From positions 372,001 through 436,000 of the forward strand of contig JAFEAQ010000011.1 of NCBI GenBank assembly GCA_018266295.1: DNA of 64,000 nt, in the 5' to 3' direction. A program made the position numbers and the translations under genes. This DNA is from Bdellovibrionales bacterium (GTDB lineage: Bacteria > Bdellovibrionota > Bdellovibrionia > Bdellovibrionales > Bdellovibrionaceae). Below, piece by piece: positions 42,004 through 52,663 of this stretch. How positions within the stretch are numbered: position 1 is the first letter of the stretch; every line of letters begins with the position of its first letter. The notes under the pieces are model-generated. The model was not told the origin of the DNA, searched no databases, and saw only the letters and a list, made by a program, of their open reading frames with translations.

Positions 42004-43886
42004 TTTAGGCGGTTCTTCACTAGGTCTTCGACGACGCTCGGATCCGCTAGCGTCGAGGTATCCCCTAGTTGATCGGGGAGATTCTCCGCGAGCTTGCGGA
42101 GGATCCGGCGCATGATTTTACCTGAGCGGGTTTTTGGCAGGCCTGGCGCCCATTGAATCAAATCCGGCTGCGCAATGGGGCCAATCTCTTTGCGCACCCA
42201 TTGGATAAGTTCTTTTTTAATCTCATCACTGCCCTGGAGACCCGAGCGCAAAGTCACGAAAGCATAAATACCCGTGCCTTTGATATCGTGCGGGTAACCA
42301 ACTACGGCCGCCTCGCTGACACCTGCATGCCCGACAAGCGCACTTTCGATTTCCGCCGTACCGATACGGTGGCCTGAAACATTTAATACATCATCCACGC
42401 GACCCGTGATCCAATAATAACCGTCCTCATCGCGACGGCAACCATCACCGGTGAAATAGTAACCCTTGTAGCTAGCAAAATAAGTTTGTTCAAAGCGCGC
42501 ATGATCTTTGTAAACCGTGCGCATTTGGCCCGGCCAAGAATCTTCTATTGCAAGGACGCCTTCCGCGGCCGTTTCTTTTTGCAAAACACCTTCGGGTGAC
42601 AACACCACGGGCTTGATTCCAAAGAACGGTAAAGTGGCTGAGCCGGGTTTTTGCTTCATCACTGCCGGAAGAGGTGAAATCATAATCCCACCGGTTTCTG
42701 TCTGCCACCATGTATCGACGATTGGACAACGCCCCTCACCGACAACATCGTGATACCAATTCCACGCTTCTGGGTTGATGGGCTCACCGACCGTGCCAAG
42801 AATACGCAATGACTGGCGCGAAGTTTTCTTCACCGGCTCTTCGCCTTCACGCATGAGCGCGCGGATGGCTGTAGGTGCCGTATAGAAAATGCTGACTTTG
42901 TGCTTATCAATCACATCCCAAAAACGAGAGTGCGTCGGATAACTCGGAACCCCTTCAAACATCAGTGTCGTTGCGCCATTCGCAAGAGGCCCATAGACCA
43001 AGTAGCTATGACCTGTAACCCAGCCCACATCGGCCGTACACCAATAGATGTCATTTTCTTTAAGATCAAAAACATACTCGTGAGTCATGCTCGCGTAGAG
43101 CAAGTACCCACCCGTTGTATGCAAGACCCCCTTGGGTTTTCCCGTCGAACCCGAAGTATATAGCAAAAAGAGCGGATCTTCGGCATTCATATGTTCCGGC
43201 TCACATTGGTCATTCACTTGAGTCCGCTCGTCTTGATACCAAATATCGCGGCCCGATTTCATATCGACCTTGCCGCCCGTGTGACGAACAACTAAAACTT
43301 TGCGCACGCCTGGAGTCTTCGTGAGCGCTTCATCAACGTTTTTCTTTAGCGGAATGACTTTCGAAGCTCGCAGACCTTCGTCCGCGGTGATCACGAAATC
43401 AGAATCGCAATCCAGAATACGATTGGCAATGGAGTCCGGAGCAAAACCACCAAAAATTACTGAGTGCATAGCTCCGATACGCGTGCAGGCGAGCATTGCA
43501 AAGGCCGCCTCAGGAATCATTGGCATGTAGATCGTCACGCGATCGCCACGCTTAACTCCATGACGTTTTAGAATGTTTGCAAACTTACAAACCTCGGCAT
43601 GCAATTCTCTATAGGTGATTTTTCTATTCGGAGTTTTAGGGTCATCGCCTTCCCAGATAATCGCAGTTTTATCGCCACGTGAGGGCAGATGGCGGTCGAT
43701 ACAGTTATAGGAAACATTCAGCTCTCCACCTTCAAACCACTTGATATGAACCGGAGAATTGAAAGAGGTGTCTTTGACCTTGTTCCACTTTTTAAACCAG
43801 TGCAGACGCTCCGCTTGATTGGCCCAGAAAGTCTCTGGGCTTTGAACAGATTCGTCGTACATTTTTTTGTATTGTGCAAAATCCAT
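41997..43886 (-). CDS. acs: Acetyl-CoA synthetase (AMP-forming)
   Basis: About 629 residues, slightly shorter than the common 650. Adenylate-forming motifs: [22 protein letters not shown] (P-loop-like), [52 protein letters not shown] and the C-terminal acetylation-site lysine in [15 protein letters not shown]. It activates acetate to acetyl-CoA via acetyl-AMP. AAGGAC site; likely monocistronic. Confidence 0.97.
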   Translation of the reverse strand: MDFAQYKKMYDESVQSPETFWANQAERLHWFKKWNKVKDTSFNSPVHIKWFEGGELNVSYNCIDRHLPSRGDKTAIIWEGDDPKTPNRKITYRELHAEVCKFANILKRHGVKRGDRVTIYMPMIPEAAFAMLACTRIGAMHSVIFGGFAPDSIANRILDCDSDFVITADEGLRASKVIPLKKNVDEALTKTPGVRKVLVVRHTGGKVDMKSGRDIWYQDERTQVNDQCEPEHMNAEDPLFLLYTSGSTGKPKGVLHTTGGYLLYASMTHEYVFDLKENDIYWCTADVGWVTGHSYLVYGPLANGATTLMFEGVPSYPTHSRFWDVIDKHKVSIFYTAPTAIRALMREGEEPVKKTSRQSLRILGTVGEPINPEAWNWYHDVVGEGRCPIVDTWWQTETGGIMISPLPAVMKQKPGSATLPFFGIKPVVLSPEGVLQKETAAEGVLAIEDSWPGQMRTVYKDHARFEQTYFASYKGYYFTGDGCRRDEDGYYWITGRVDDVLNVSGHRIGTAEIESALVGHAGVSEAAVVGYPHDIKGTGIYAFVTLRSGLQGSDEIKKELIQWVRKEIGPIAQPDLIQWAPGLPKTRSGKIMRRILRKLAENLPDQLGDTSTLADPSVVEDLVKNRLNQ

Positions 43887-43942
43887 GGCGTACGTCCTTC
43901 GCTATAAGTTCACTTTTAGAACGAAGCCTTTTAAAAAACAAA

Positions 43943-43974
43943 AAGGCTGGGAGATATAAAATTCTCCCAGCCTT
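43943..43974 (-). terminator. Terminator of dnaK
   Basis: Eleven-base-pair perfect stem (AAGGCTGGGAG / CTCCCAGCCTT) with a ten-base AT-rich loop, and a T-rich stretch on the minus strand, 35 bases behind the dnaK stop codon. Confidence 0.9.
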
Positions 43975-44008
43975 CTTATTTATAAATCAAGTACTAATGT
44001 GTCGTTGC

Positions 44009-45934
44009 TTAGTTGACGTCTTTATAGTCTGCGTCGATCACATCGTCGCCGCCTTTGTTAGCGCCTTCGGTTTCGGTTGAGCCACCGCCTGCGCCGCCAC
44101 CACCAGATCCGTCACCGCCAGGTTGGCCGCCTTGCTTTTTGTAAAGCTCAGAAGACAACTTGTGAGTCACAGTTTGCAACTTATCGAACGCCGCTTTCAA
44201 CTCAGTCGCTGGGGCACCTTTGTTCTCGAGAACTTTACGTGCTTCTGCGATGGCTTCATTAGCAGATTTTACTTCTGCCTCTGGAAGCTGCGTTCCAGCA
44301 TCTTTGATCACCTTCTCTGTTTGGTAGATCAGGTTGTCCAAGTTGTTGTGAGCTTGAACTGCTTCCGCTTTTGCCTTATCGGCATCCGCTTGCAATTCCG
44401 CTTCACGAACCGCTTTTTTAACTTCTTCTTCGCTCAAACCAGATTGTGCAGTGATCTTGATCTGCTGTTGCTTGCCAGAAGACAAGTCTTTCGCAGATAC
44501 GCTCAAGATACCGTTGGCGTCGATGTCGAAAGTAACTTCAACTTGAGGAACACCCCGTGGAGCTGGTGGAATGCCAGTCAACTCGAAGCGGCCCAAAGTT
44601 TTGTTATCCGCAGACATCTTACGCTCACCCTGCAACACGTGGATGTCCACCGCTGGCTGATTATCAGCTGCCGTCGAGAACACCTGCGTTTTCTTCGTAG
44701 GGATCGCTGTATTTCTCTCGATCAACGCTGTCATTACGCCGCCAAGGGTTTCAATACCGAGGCTGAGCGGAGTTACGTCGAGGAGCAATACGTCTTTCAC
44801 ATCACCAGCAAGAACGCCCCCTTGAACAGCGGCACCGATTGCAACCACTTCGTCAGGGTTCACAGTGCGGTTTGGTTCTTTACCGAAGAAATCTTTAACT
44901 GCTTTTTGGATCGCAGGAATACGAGTTGAACCACCCACGAGAACGACTTCATCGATCTCAGAAGCTTTCAAACCAGCGTCTTCCAAAGCCTTACGGCATG
45001 GATCCATAGAACGTTTTACCAACGCCTCAGTCATTTGCTCGAACTTCGCGCGAGAAAGGCGCGTTTGCAAATGCTTAGGACCTGTTTGGTCCGCCGTGAT
45101 GAACGGAAGATTGATCTCTGTATCTTGCGCAGAAGAGAGTTCAATTTTCGCTTTCTCAGCCGCTTCTTTCAAACGTTGCAAAGCCATTTTGTCGTTTTTC
45201 AAATCAATGCCTTGGTCTTTTTTGAACTCAGTGATGAGCCATTCCAAGATCACTGTATCGAAGTTATCACCACCCAAGTGAGTGTCACCGTTCGTCGAAC
45301 GAACTTCAACAACACCGTCACCAACTTCAAGGATAGAGATATCGAATGTACCGCCACCGAAGTCGTAGATTGCGATCTTCTCGTCTTTTTTCTTATCCAA
45401 GCCGTACGCCAACGCAGCCGCAGTCGGTTCGTTGATGATACGTTTGATCTCTAGACCCGCGATGCGACCGGCGTCTTTCGTTGCCTGTCTTTGAGAGTCA
45501 TTGAAGTACGCTGGAACTGTGACAACAGCTTCAGTCACCGGCTCGCCCAAATAGTCTTCAGCAACTTTTTTGAGTTTTGCCAAAACAGCCGCACCGATTT
45601 CTTCTGGAGAAACCTGCTTACCGTTTGTCAGCTTGAATACGCAGTCATTGCCTTTAGCAACTACTGTGTACGGAACGAGTTTGATCTCTTCGCTGATTTC
45701 GTCGAATCTGCGACCGATAAAACGTTTCGCAGAATAAATTGTGTTTTCAGGATTTGTCACTGCCTGACGTTTCGCGATTTGACCCACGAGACGATCGCCG
45801 TCTTTCGTGAATGCAACCACTGAAGGAGTCGTGCGTGCGCCTTCCTCATTCACTAGAACTTTCGGTTCGCCACCTTCCATGATCGCCACGCAAGAGTTGG
45901 TCGTACCTAAGTCAATACCAATAATTTTTCCCAT
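44009..45934 (-). CDS. dnaK: Chaperone DnaK (Hsp70)
   Basis: About 641 residues. Starts [26 protein letters not shown], with [39 protein letters not shown] and [18 protein letters not shown] (ATPase), [23 protein letters not shown] (substrate domain start) and a Gly/Asp-rich end closing in [13 protein letters not shown]. Folds proteins with DnaJ and GrpE. Strong AAGGAG site. It follows dnaJ by 87 bases, so the order is dnaJ-dnaK, the reverse of the common grpE-dnaK-dnaJ; no grpE or hrcA is in the window. Confidence 0.98.
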   Translation of the reverse strand: MGKIIGIDLGTTNSCVAIMEGGEPKVLVNEEGARTTPSVVAFTKDGDRLVGQIAKRQAVTNPENTIYSAKRFIGRRFDEISEEIKLVPYTVVAKGNDCVFKLTNGKQVSPEEIGAAVLAKLKKVAEDYLGEPVTEAVVTVPAYFNDSQRQATKDAGRIAGLEIKRIINEPTAAALAYGLDKKKDEKIAIYDFGGGTFDISILEVGDGVVEVRSTNGDTHLGGDNFDTVILEWLITEFKKDQGIDLKNDKMALQRLKEAAEKAKIELSSAQDTEINLPFITADQTGPKHLQTRLSRAKFEQMTEALVKRSMDPCRKALEDAGLKASEIDEVVLVGGSTRIPAIQKAVKDFFGKEPNRTVNPDEVVAIGAAVQGGVLAGDVKDVLLLDVTPLSLGIETLGGVMTALIERNTAIPTKKTQVFSTAADNQPAVDIHVLQGERKMSADNKTLGRFELTGIPPAPRGVPQVEVTFDIDANGILSVSAKDLSSGKQQQIKITAQSGLSEEEVKKAVREAELQADADKAKAEAVQAHNNLDNLIYQTEKVIKDAGTQLPEAEVKSANEAIAEARKVLENKGAPATELKAAFDKLQTVTHKLSSELYKKQGGQPGGDGSGGGGAGGGSTETEGANKGGDDVIDADYKDVN

Positions 45935-45979
45935 TGTTCACTCCTTAAAATACTAAACTATCTAACACTTTAAACATGT

Positions 45980-46012
45980 GTCGGCCGCTGCCGACGTCAA
46001 GGTCGCGGACCT
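45980..46012. other. Two small hairpins in the dnaJ-dnaK gap
   Basis: GTCGGC-CGCT-GCCGAC at 45980-45995 and AGGTC-GCG-GACCT at 46000-46012. On the minus strand (the direction of dnaJ to dnaK) no T run follows, so they are not a clear terminator there; on the plus strand CTCTTTTTT follows. They might mark an RNA processing or attenuation point that sets different dnaJ and dnaK levels. Confidence 0.4.
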
Positions 46013-46021
46013 CTTTTTTGG

Positions 46022-47134
46022 CTACTTTTTCTTGCCGAAAAAGCCGCCGCCTTCACCTTTGACTTGAATACCCTCTAATTTTGCCAAATCGCGTAAGAGT
46101 TTTTCTTCTTCTTTTGAGATTTTTTCGGGAAATTCGACCTCAAGTGTGCAATAGAGGTCGCCACGGCGATGGCCTCTGAGGGACGGTAAACCTTGGCCTC
46201 CCACCTTGAGGGTTTTGCCGTTTGGCGTGCCCTTAGGGATGTCCAAAGTGATGTCGTCGTCCAGGCTTTCTACCGGCAATTCCGCTCCTAAAAGCAATTG
46301 GAGATAGGAGACTTCGACTGTGGTATGAAGGTCATCCCCTTCGCGCTCAAAATTCGCATGATCTTTTACACGAATCTCAACATAGAGGTCGCCCGCAGGC
46401 CCCCCGTTGTAACCGCCTTCCCCTTCGTTGCCGACGCGCAAACGAGTGCCAGTGTCGACACCTGGAGGAATGTTGATGCGGATCTTACGATGCTCAGGCA
46501 CACGGCCTTTTCCCTTACAGGACTTGCATGGATTTTTGATCGTCGTCCCTTGCCCGTGACAGGTTGGGCAGGTTGAAGCGACGCTAAAGAAGCCCTGCTG
46601 ACGGATGACTTGGCCTTGGCCATGGCAGGTCGGACAGGTCACAGGTGCAGAGCCTTTTTCAGCTCCGCTGCCTTTGCACTCGCCACAAGAGGTGTCGGTA
46701 TCAAATTCGATGTCTTTTTCAAGGCCGCGGAGAACGTCTTTCAGAGTGATCTCCGTCACGTAACGAAGATCCGCCCCTCTGCGAGGTTCTGTACGAGAAC
46801 GAGTGCGACGTTGCTGGCCGCCTCCGAAGAAGTCGCCAAAGATGTCGCCGAAGTTGGCGAAAATATCTTCCATGTCTGGATGGCCACCACCGCCGCCCAT
46901 GCCACCGCGGAAAGCCGCGTGGCCGAAGCGGTCGTACTGCGCCCGCTTTTGCGGATCGCTCAGAATTTCATAGGCACTGGCGCACTCTTTGAACTTTTCT
47001 TCGGCTTCGGGATTGCCGGGATTTTTATCAGGATGGAACTGCATGGCCAGCTTGCGATAGGCCTTCTTAATCGTATCTCCATCGGCATCGCGAGCGACGC
47101 CCAAGACCTCGTAGTAATCCCTTTGATTCGACAT
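46022..47134 (-). CDS. dnaJ: Chaperone DnaJ (type I Hsp40)
   Basis: About 370 residues. Residues 1-70 J-domain ([34 protein letters not shown], with HPD), a Gly/Phe-rich linker, then a zinc-binding part with four CxxCxGxG repeats ([32 protein letters not shown]) and the substrate-binding C-terminus. Stimulates DnaK ATPase and delivers substrates. Start behind ACGGGAA. A good promoter lies just upstream. No CIRCE element is seen. Confidence 0.97.
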   Translation of the reverse strand: MSNQRDYYEVLGVARDADGDTIKKAYRKLAMQFHPDKNPGNPEAEEKFKECASAYEILSDPQKRAQYDRFGHAAFRGGMGGGGGHPDMEDIFANFGDIFGDFFGGGQQRRTRSRTEPRRGADLRYVTEITLKDVLRGLEKDIEFDTDTSCGECKGSGAEKGSAPVTCPTCHGQGQVIRQQGFFSVASTCPTCHGQGTTIKNPCKSCKGKGRVPEHRKIRINIPPGVDTGTRLRVGNEGEGGYNGGPAGDLYVEIRVKDHANFEREGDDLHTTVEVSYLQLLLGAELPVESLDDDITLDIPKGTPNGKTLKVGGQGLPSLRGHRRGDLYCTLEVEFPEKISKEEEKLLRDLAKLEGIQVKGEGGGFFGKKK

Positions 47135-47169
47135 GTCATTTCCCGTTTCAGAATTTTGCTAGTACAGGG

Positions 47170-47197
47170 AATATGAGACATTTCCGGGAGGTGTCAA
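47170..47197 (-). promoter_or_regulatory. Promoter of dnaJ
   Basis: On the minus strand TTGACA (perfect -35) is followed after 16 bases by CATATT (-10, four of six consensus bases), giving a leader of about 30 bases before the dnaJ start. It looks like a housekeeping-type promoter. A sigma-32-type sequence was not seen. Confidence 0.6.
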
Positions 47198-47222
47198 GAA
47201 CGGGGTGCGATTTTTTGAAGTT

Positions 47223-47918
47223 TTACTTCGTAGGAGCTTCACGAATTTTTGCGAGCTTATCTTCTAAGCGCTTGATGATTATTGGGTCTACTTCCGTTTT
47301 AATCATTTCAGCTAAGACGGCCTCAGCAGCAACACGATCGTTAGACTCATTGTAGAGACCACCAGCAAGAGAAAACACCCATGGAGGCGCCCCGTTGCGG
47401 CCCGCGCGAATAAAAAGATCCGCTGCCTTCTTCTTATCTTTCACTTCGTAGAGAGAATGATAGGCTGCTCGATAAAGGATTGGCCAATCATTAGGAAATT
47501 CTCTGACGCCTTTGTCGAAAATTTGTGCGGCACCTTCAACATCCGAAACCATCACACTTAATGCTACAGCACCCGTCGCATACGGCATGCGAAACTTAGG
47601 AGAAAGCTCTGTAATCGCGTTCAACATGCGATAGAGCCACCCCTTGCCGACACATAGATTTTTAGCAATTTGCTGATCGCAATAGTCAAAATCTTGAATC
47701 GCCCGTATCCAAAGAAAATCTGCCGTCACATCCTTATGACCGAAAGTAAAATGCTCTACTCCTGATGGAGGAGACAAAAGATCACGTGGCTTTTCTAAAA
47801 GACCTTTACTGGCATATATCTGCGAATATAAAACTAATAGAAAGGAGAAGACCCCAAGCAAAGCAAAGCTTGGGTGAGTCTGAAATTTCAACAATCTTTG
47901 CAGTCTAGTGTTATCCAA
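47223..47918 (-). CDS. Membrane-anchored helical-repeat protein next to pilA
   Basis: About 231 residues from a TTG preceded by GGGAGA. One N-terminal membrane segment (residues 17-35, FALLGVFSFLLVLYSQIYA), then a periplasmic or cytoplasmic part with tetratricopeptide-like helix pairs (AITELSPKFRMPYATGAVALSVMVSDVEGAAQIFDKGVREFPNDW, ...YHSLYEVKDKKKAADLFIRAGRNG, ...AEAVLAEMIKT). It has HKDVTADFLWIRAIQDFDYC near the start. Same strand as and downstream of pilA, behind a terminator. An assembly or export role for pili is an inference from position only. Confidence 0.85.
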   Translation of the reverse strand: MDNTRLQRLLKFQTHPSFALLGVFSFLLVLYSQIYASKGLLEKPRDLLSPPSGVEHFTFGHKDVTADFLWIRAIQDFDYCDQQIAKNLCVGKGWLYRMLNAITELSPKFRMPYATGAVALSVMVSDVEGAAQIFDKGVREFPNDWPILYRAAYHSLYEVKDKKKAADLFIRAGRNGAPPWVFSLAGGLYNESNDRVAAEAVLAEMIKTEVDPIIIKRLEDKLAKIREAPTK

Positions 47919-47950
47919 AACATTCTCCCTCTAAAAATACTAATGCCAAA

Positions 47951-47986
47951 ATAAAAAAAGCCCAAGTATTTCTACTTGAGCTTCTT
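47951..47986 (-). terminator. Terminator of pilA
   Basis: AAGCCCAAGTA pairs with TACTTGAGCTT (ten of eleven positions) around TTTC, followed on the minus strand by a run of seven Ts, 25 bases after the pilA stop codon. Confidence 0.85.
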
Positions 47987-48010
47987 TTTTCTGTCTTAAA
48001 CTCGACTAAA

Positions 48011-48583
48011 CTAAGGAATACCGATACGTGTATTCAATAATAGTTTTTGTTCATTGATTGTCCAGTCGTCGTTACCACCAGATTGGTGCACTACTGCGGT
48101 CGCTCCAGCAACAAAAGTATTCGTAGTCATAGCTGCCATACCAGTCACCGCAGAAATTGCCGCGGGAGCCGTATTAGTAGCACCATTTAGAGTAGAGCAG
48201 TTATTGGCCATTGCACCCGCAGCACCACAATACGCTGAAGTTGAAATAGCATTTCCTGGCGCTGTCGTTGGAGCCGTATTATAACCATTGGCTGCCGTAG
48301 CTTGAGACGTTACAGTATTGAAACCGACATTATAACGAAGACGACCTTCAGGAGAATATCCTACTGCACCAAACATAGAGTGATACGCCGTATACTCCGC
48401 AAAGAACGCCTTCTCTGCAGTATACAGAGACGACAACTGAGTTTTCGCCTCAGATTGGCGCGCCTTCGCCATGTATTTGCCGATTGACGGGATTGCTAAA
48501 GATGCCAAGATACCGATGATCGCGACTACGACCATGAGCTCTACAAGCGAGAAACCCGCTTGGTTATTACGTACGTACTTCAT
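48011..48583 (-). CDS. pilA: Type IV pilin
   Basis: About 190 residues. Prepilin leader MKYVRNNQAG cleaved before Phe11, then the hydrophobic helix FSLVELMVVVAIIGILASLA with Glu at mature position 5, SIGKYMAKARQSEAKTQLSSLYTAEKAFFAEY, and a variable C-terminal part rich in Ala, Thr and Asn with one cysteine pair (YCGAAGAMANNC). Pili of this type are needed for prey entry in Bdellovibrio. The start follows GGAGG. Confidence 0.95.
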   Translation of the reverse strand: MKYVRNNQAGFSLVELMVVVAIIGILASLAIPSIGKYMAKARQSEAKTQLSSLYTAEKAFFAEYTAYHSMFGAVGYSPEGRLRYNVGFNTVTSQATAANGYNTAPTTAPGNAISTSAYCGAAGAMANNCSTLNGATNTAPAAISAVTGMAAMTTNTFVAGATAVVHQSGGNDDWTINEQKLLLNTRIGIP

Positions 48584-48834
48584 TAGAGACCTCCAAATGG
48601 TTCTGTTTTTAATTTCGTATTTTGAAGACCCATACTTATCGTCAGTTATAAAGATTTTGTTAAACGCTAAATATGTGTCACTTTAAAATGGTGCCAAAAA
48701 GACCTTATCAAAGCAAGATTGCTTCTCAAAACAAGACATTCATTTTATAATAATCTTAAGATTGTTGGGTGTGTCCACTTGGACACCACTGGAGTGAAAA
48801 CTCAGAAAGAAAACACCCACCTGGACTTTAGCCC
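48584..48834. other. Divergent regulatory region, pilA and clpS
   Basis: No gene is seen. The AT-rich part next to pilA probably holds its promoter; I could not find a convincing sigma-54 site. At 48771-48786 a perfect inverted repeat GTGTCC-ACTT-GGACAC occurs, a candidate binding site for a regulator of either gene. Confidence 0.45.
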
Positions 48835-48863
48835 TTGAAGACACATATTTACCTGGCGATACC
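48835..48863 (+). promoter_or_regulatory. Candidate promoter of clpS-clpA
   Basis: TTGAAG is followed after 17 bases by GATACC, ending 65 bases before the chosen clpS start. The -35 match is good and the -10 match modest, so confidence is limited. Confidence 0.45.
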
Positions 48864-48928
48864 TTTTCCCCATGGAAGCACTTGAAAATCCAGAGGGAAA
48901 CTTGAGAAAAACGACTAAGGGGTCGACG

Positions 48929-49288
48929 ATGCAAAACAAACTAGTAGGGAATGGAACTCTTGTCAGTGATAACAGTCCGAAGCCCTACGTCTCTACTGAT
49001 GGAGAAACTTCTGTTCAAACGGTCCCTCGTGTAGAGACGCCGAAAATGTACAAAGTGCTTTTATTGAATGATGATTATACACCGATGGATTTTGTGGTCC
49101 TCGTACTACGCCGTTTTTTTGGGAAGGCTGAAGAAGAAGCGAACAAGATCATGCTCGACGTCCACAAAAAAGGTTCCGGCATTGCCGGAGTATTCACTCT
49201 GGAAGTCGCCGAAATGAAAGTCATGCAAGTAAATCAGTATTCGCAGATGAACGAGCATCCGCTCAAAAGCACGCTAGAGGAAGAATGA
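48929..49288 (+). CDS. clpS: ClpS adaptor protein
   Basis: About 119 residues from MQNKLVGNGT, behind AAGGGG; an upstream in-frame ATG would add 19 residues without a good site. The core has MYKVLLLNDDYTPMDFVVLVLRRFF, then EANKIMLDVHKKGSGIAGVFTLEVAEMKV, the conserved ClpS domain. The protein hands N-end-rule substrates to ClpAP. The N-terminal 35 residues are polar and unstructured. clpA follows after 42 bases with its own AGGAGG. Confidence 0.95.
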   Translation: MQNKLVGNGTLVSDNSPKPYVSTDGETSVQTVPRVETPKMYKVLLLNDDYTPMDFVVLVLRRFFGKAEEEANKIMLDVHKKGSGIAGVFTLEVAEMKVMQVNQYSQMNEHPLKSTLEEE

Positions 49289-49330
49289 CTTCAGCCGCCC
49301 CAGGCGGTTGTGTATCAGGAGGAATAGGTT

Positions 49331-51673
49331 ATGATGACACGAGAACTTGAACGTCGCCTCTCAGTTGCCACTGAAATTGCCAAGCAGGCTTACCATGAGT
49401 TTGTCACTCTGGAACATATCCTGCTCGCACTCACCGAATCCCCATTCATGGTCGAAATTCTGCAGGCCTGCGGAGTGAACGTCCAGAAACTCAAAGCCGA
49501 TCTCAAAGCGTATCTCAAGAAAACAGTTCCGCGCATCACCCAGGAGCAACTAGACTCTTACGGTGGCTACGACAGCTGGAATCCCGAGTTCACCCTCGCC
49601 TGCCACCGCCTCATTCAGCGCGCAGCCATTCAGGTCAAAAGCTCTGGACGAAATCAAATCAATGAAGGCAGTTTGCTCGTCGCCCTGTTCTATGAGCAGG
49701 ACTCCCATGCTGTCTTTGCTTTGGCTCAACAGGGCCTCAGCCAATTCGATGTGATCAATTACCTCTCTCACGGAGTGGCCAAAGACGTCAGCGGTACCGA
49801 CGAAGAAAACTCTTCCTCGCCGGCTCCGCGCATGGATATCGACGGTCAGCCGATGGATGAAAGCAAGAGTTCTCCGCTCGAAAGTTTTTGCACAAATTTG
49901 AACGAAAAAGCGAAGAAAGGTAAAATCGACCCGCTCGTTGGACGCGAAGATGTTATCGAGCGCTGCGTACAGATCCTTTCTCGCCGCACGAAGAACAATC
50001 CGCTGCTCATTGGTGAACCCGGTGTTGGTAAAACGGCGATTGCCGAAGGCCTTGCCGCGAAGATCGTTCAAGGTGAAGTGCCTGAGAAATTAAAAACGGC
50101 GATCATTTACTCTCTCGACATTGGCACCTTGCTTGCGGGCACGAAGTTCCGCGGTGATTTTGAAGGGCGCTTGAAAGCAGTCATCAAGGAAATCGAAAAG
50201 CACCCGAACGCCATTCTCTTTATCGATGAAATCCATAACATCGTTGGCGCCGGCGCGACCAGCGGTGGATCGCTCGATGCTTCGAATCTTTTGAAACCGG
50301 CACTGGCCAGTGGCGATATCAGCTGTATTGGTTCAACCACTCATAGTGAGTATCGACAGTACTTCGAAAAAGACCGCGCGCTCAACCGCCGTTTCCAGCG
50401 CATTGATGTGAATGAACCGACTCCTTCAGATTGCGTCGCAATCCTGAAAGGCCTTCGTAAATCCTACGAGGAATTCCACAACGTGGTGTTCACCGACGAG
50501 GCGCTCAAGGCAGCAGTTGATCTTTCGATTAAACACATTCACGGAAAACTGCTTCCGGATAAAGCCATTGATGTGATGGATGAAGCCGGTGCCTACTTCC
50601 GTCTACGCCATTTAGGTGAGGACAAAGTTGTGATCGGCATTCCTGAAGTCGAAGAAGTGATCGCGAAAATGACGGGCCTTCCGATCGCGAGCATTTCTTC
50701 CAACGAAAAAATGCAGCTTCGCGATTTGGACAAAAAACTCAAGGCGCTTATTTACGGTCAAGACGAAGCCATCGATCGCCTCGTGACAAGCATCAAGCTT
50801 TCACGCAGCGGCCTGGCCCGTCCCAACAAACCTATCGGCAGTTACCTCTTTACGGGCCCTACCGGTGTGGGTAAGACTGAAGTTTGTAAACAACTCGCAG
50901 CTATTCTCGGTATTCACTTCCATCGCTTTGATATGAGTGAGTATATGGAGAAGCACGCCGTCGCTCGTCTCGTGGGTGCACCTCCGGGATATGTGGGTTA
51001 CGAAGAAGGTGGCTTGTTAACGGAAGCCGTGAATAAACATCCGTATTCTGTTTTGTTGTTGGATGAATTAGAAAAAGCTCATCCGGATATTACAAACGCG
51101 CTCTTGCAAGTCATGGATGCGGGTCGCATGACTGATTCCCATGGCCGCGTTGCGGACTTTAAGAATGTGATCCTTGTGATGACGAGCAACGCCGGTGCTT
51201 TAGAAGTCGCTCGCGGTTCGATTGGTATCGTTGAAGACAGCCGCAGCTCTCAAAGCATGGAAGCCATCAAGAAAGCCTTCTCGCCGGAGTTTATCAACCG
51301 CTTGGATGCTGTGGTGAGCTTCCGTGACTTGTCAGAGGACATCATTCTCAAAGTTGTTGGTAAGTTTGTTGATGAACTGAAAATGACTTTGGCCGAGAAA
51401 AAAGTCGATCTGCAGGCTACACCAGAAGTTTTGAAATGGCTTATGAAAAAAGGCTACGACAAAGTTTACGGGGCTCGTCCTCTAGCTAGGACTGTGGATG
51501 AACACCTCAAGAAACCACTTGTCGATGAGTTATTATTTGGTCGTTTGGTCGATGGCGGCCGCGTCAGCGTCGAGGTGGACGGCTCCGTTGGAGGCGGCGT
51601 ATTGCGGTTCCAATTTAGTACCACTCAGAGCGGCAATAACTCTAAAAAGCCCAAAGAGACCGTCACGACTTGA
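49331..51673 (+). CDS. clpA: ATP-dependent Clp protease ATPase subunit ClpA
   Basis: About 780 residues. The Clp N-domain at 1-150 ([33 protein letters not shown]) is followed by AAA+ 1 ([15 protein letters not shown], Walker [14 protein letters not shown]) and AAA+ 2 ([28 protein letters not shown]), with a short linker between them typical of ClpA rather than ClpB. It unfolds proteins for ClpP. In an operon behind clpS; clpP is not in the window. Confidence 0.97.
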   Translation: MMTRELERRLSVATEIAKQAYHEFVTLEHILLALTESPFMVEILQACGVNVQKLKADLKAYLKKTVPRITQEQLDSYGGYDSWNPEFTLACHRLIQRAAIQVKSSGRNQINEGSLLVALFYEQDSHAVFALAQQGLSQFDVINYLSHGVAKDVSGTDEENSSSPAPRMDIDGQPMDESKSSPLESFCTNLNEKAKKGKIDPLVGREDVIERCVQILSRRTKNNPLLIGEPGVGKTAIAEGLAAKIVQGEVPEKLKTAIIYSLDIGTLLAGTKFRGDFEGRLKAVIKEIEKHPNAILFIDEIHNIVGAGATSGGSLDASNLLKPALASGDISCIGSTTHSEYRQYFEKDRALNRRFQRIDVNEPTPSDCVAILKGLRKSYEEFHNVVFTDEALKAAVDLSIKHIHGKLLPDKAIDVMDEAGAYFRLRHLGEDKVVIGIPEVEEVIAKMTGLPIASISSNEKMQLRDLDKKLKALIYGQDEAIDRLVTSIKLSRSGLARPNKPIGSYLFTGPTGVGKTEVCKQLAAILGIHFHRFDMSEYMEKHAVARLVGAPPGYVGYEEGGLLTEAVNKHPYSVLLLDELEKAHPDITNALLQVMDAGRMTDSHGRVADFKNVILVMTSNAGALEVARGSIGIVEDSRSSQSMEAIKKAFSPEFINRLDAVVSFRDLSEDIILKVVGKFVDELKMTLAEKKVDLQATPEVLKWLMKKGYDKVYGARPLARTVDEHLKKPLVDELLFGRLVDGGRVSVEVDGSVGGGVLRFQFSTTQSGNNSKKPKETVTT

Positions 51674-51699
51674 CATAATTTAGAGAGATGCCAAATTAA

Positions 51700-51755
51700 C
51701 CTTAGGGGTGAACGTGGCGCGTGACCGCGCCACCAAGGTTCAGCCCCCTAAGGAG
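51700..51755 (+). promoter_or_regulatory. Leader hairpin covering the htpX ribosome binding site
   Basis: CCTTAGGGG (51700-51708) pairs with CCCCTAAGG (51745-51753), GAAC with GTTC, and GTGGCGCG with CGCGCCAC around TGAC. The Shine-Dalgarno AAGGAG (51750-51755, eight bases before the start) is partly in the outer stem. No T run follows, so it is not a terminator of clpA. It may limit htpX translation until heat or a factor opens it. Predicted from sequence only. Confidence 0.6.
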
Positions 51756-51763
51756 TTTGCAAC

Positions 51764-52663
51764 ATGCAATTTTTCAAACGTTTCGGCTACTTCATTCTGA
51801 CTAACGTTCTTGTGATGGTGACGATTGGTATCGCATGGACGATCATCAGTCATTTCCTCGGACTTGCCGGATTTAATCAGTACCTTCCCACAATGCTGGC
51901 GTTTTGCTTGGTTTGGGGTATGGGCGGCGCCTTTATTTCTTTGCTTATGTCTAAGTTCGCCGCGAAGTCTTTCCATGGCGTTCAAGTGATTGACCCAAAT
52001 ACCAACCAGCCGGAGCTTCGTGCCCTTGTTGAAAAAGTTCACGAGCTCGCTCGCCGTGCGAAACTTCCTAAAATGCCTGAAGTCGGCATTTACGAGTCTT
52101 ATGACGTCAATGCGTTCGCAACCGGCCCGAGCAAGAGCAATTCGCTCGTGGCGGTTTCAACCGGTCTTCTTCAACGCATGAACGACAAAGAAGTTGAAGG
52201 CGTTCTCGGCCACGAAGTTTCGCATATTGCTAATGGCGACATGGTGACGATGACTTTGATTCAAGGTGTGGTGAATGCGTTTGCGATGTTCTTCTCGCGT
52301 ATTTTGGCAAACGTTCTTGCCAGTAACGTCGATGAAAAGTTCCGCAACATTGTTTACTTTGCGTGTACGATCCTCGGCGATATCGCTTTCACATTGCTAG
52401 GTTCCATCGTCGTGAACTTCTACTCGCGCAAACGTGAGTACCGTGCTGACGCCGGCAGCGCTAAGATCTCATCATCAGGCAACATGATCGCGGCCTTGCA
52501 GCGCTTGCAAAGCCTGCATGAAGCTCCGCCATCAACCGATGATGCTTACGCGAGTTTGAAAATCTCAGGCCGTGAGAAAAAAGGCAGCATCGCTGACTTG
52601 TTCATGACTCACCCGGCTCTTCAAGACCGTATCAACGCTCTTGAGAGAGGTCGCGTGGGCTAA
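51764..52663 (+). CDS. htpX: HtpX membrane metalloprotease
   Basis: About 299 residues. Membrane segments at residues 8-30 and 40-60, then HEVSH at 150-154 (zinc ligands) with a third ligand Glu225 in EYRADAGSA, and two further hydrophobic segments (IVYFACTILGDIAFTLLGSIVV). HtpX is an inner-membrane protease that removes damaged membrane proteins and is induced by stress. It is next to clpA and overlaps the transglycosylase gene by one base (TAATG). The leader hairpin suggests translational control. Confidence 0.96.
   Translation: MQFFKRFGYFILTNVLVMVTIGIAWTIISHFLGLAGFNQYLPTMLAFCLVWGMGGAFISLLMSKFAAKSFHGVQVIDPNTNQPELRALVEKVHELARRAKLPKMPEVGIYESYDVNAFATGPSKSNSLVAVSTGLLQRMNDKEVEGVLGHEVSHIANGDMVTMTLIQGVVNAFAMFFSRILANVLASNVDEKFRNIVYFACTILGDIAFTLLGSIVVNFYSRKREYRADAGSAKISSSGNMIAALQRLQSLHEAPPSTDDAYASLKISGREKKGSIADLFMTHPALQDRINALERGRVG

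Noticed and set aside
47135-47222. CIRCE element or sigma-32 promoter before dnaJ
   Set aside because: No TTAGCACTC / GAGTGCTAA pair was found, and the best promoter is of the housekeeping type.
48584-48770. Sigma-54 promoter of pilA
   Set aside because: A TTGGCACC is present on the minus strand but the GC of the -12 element is missing at the required spacing.
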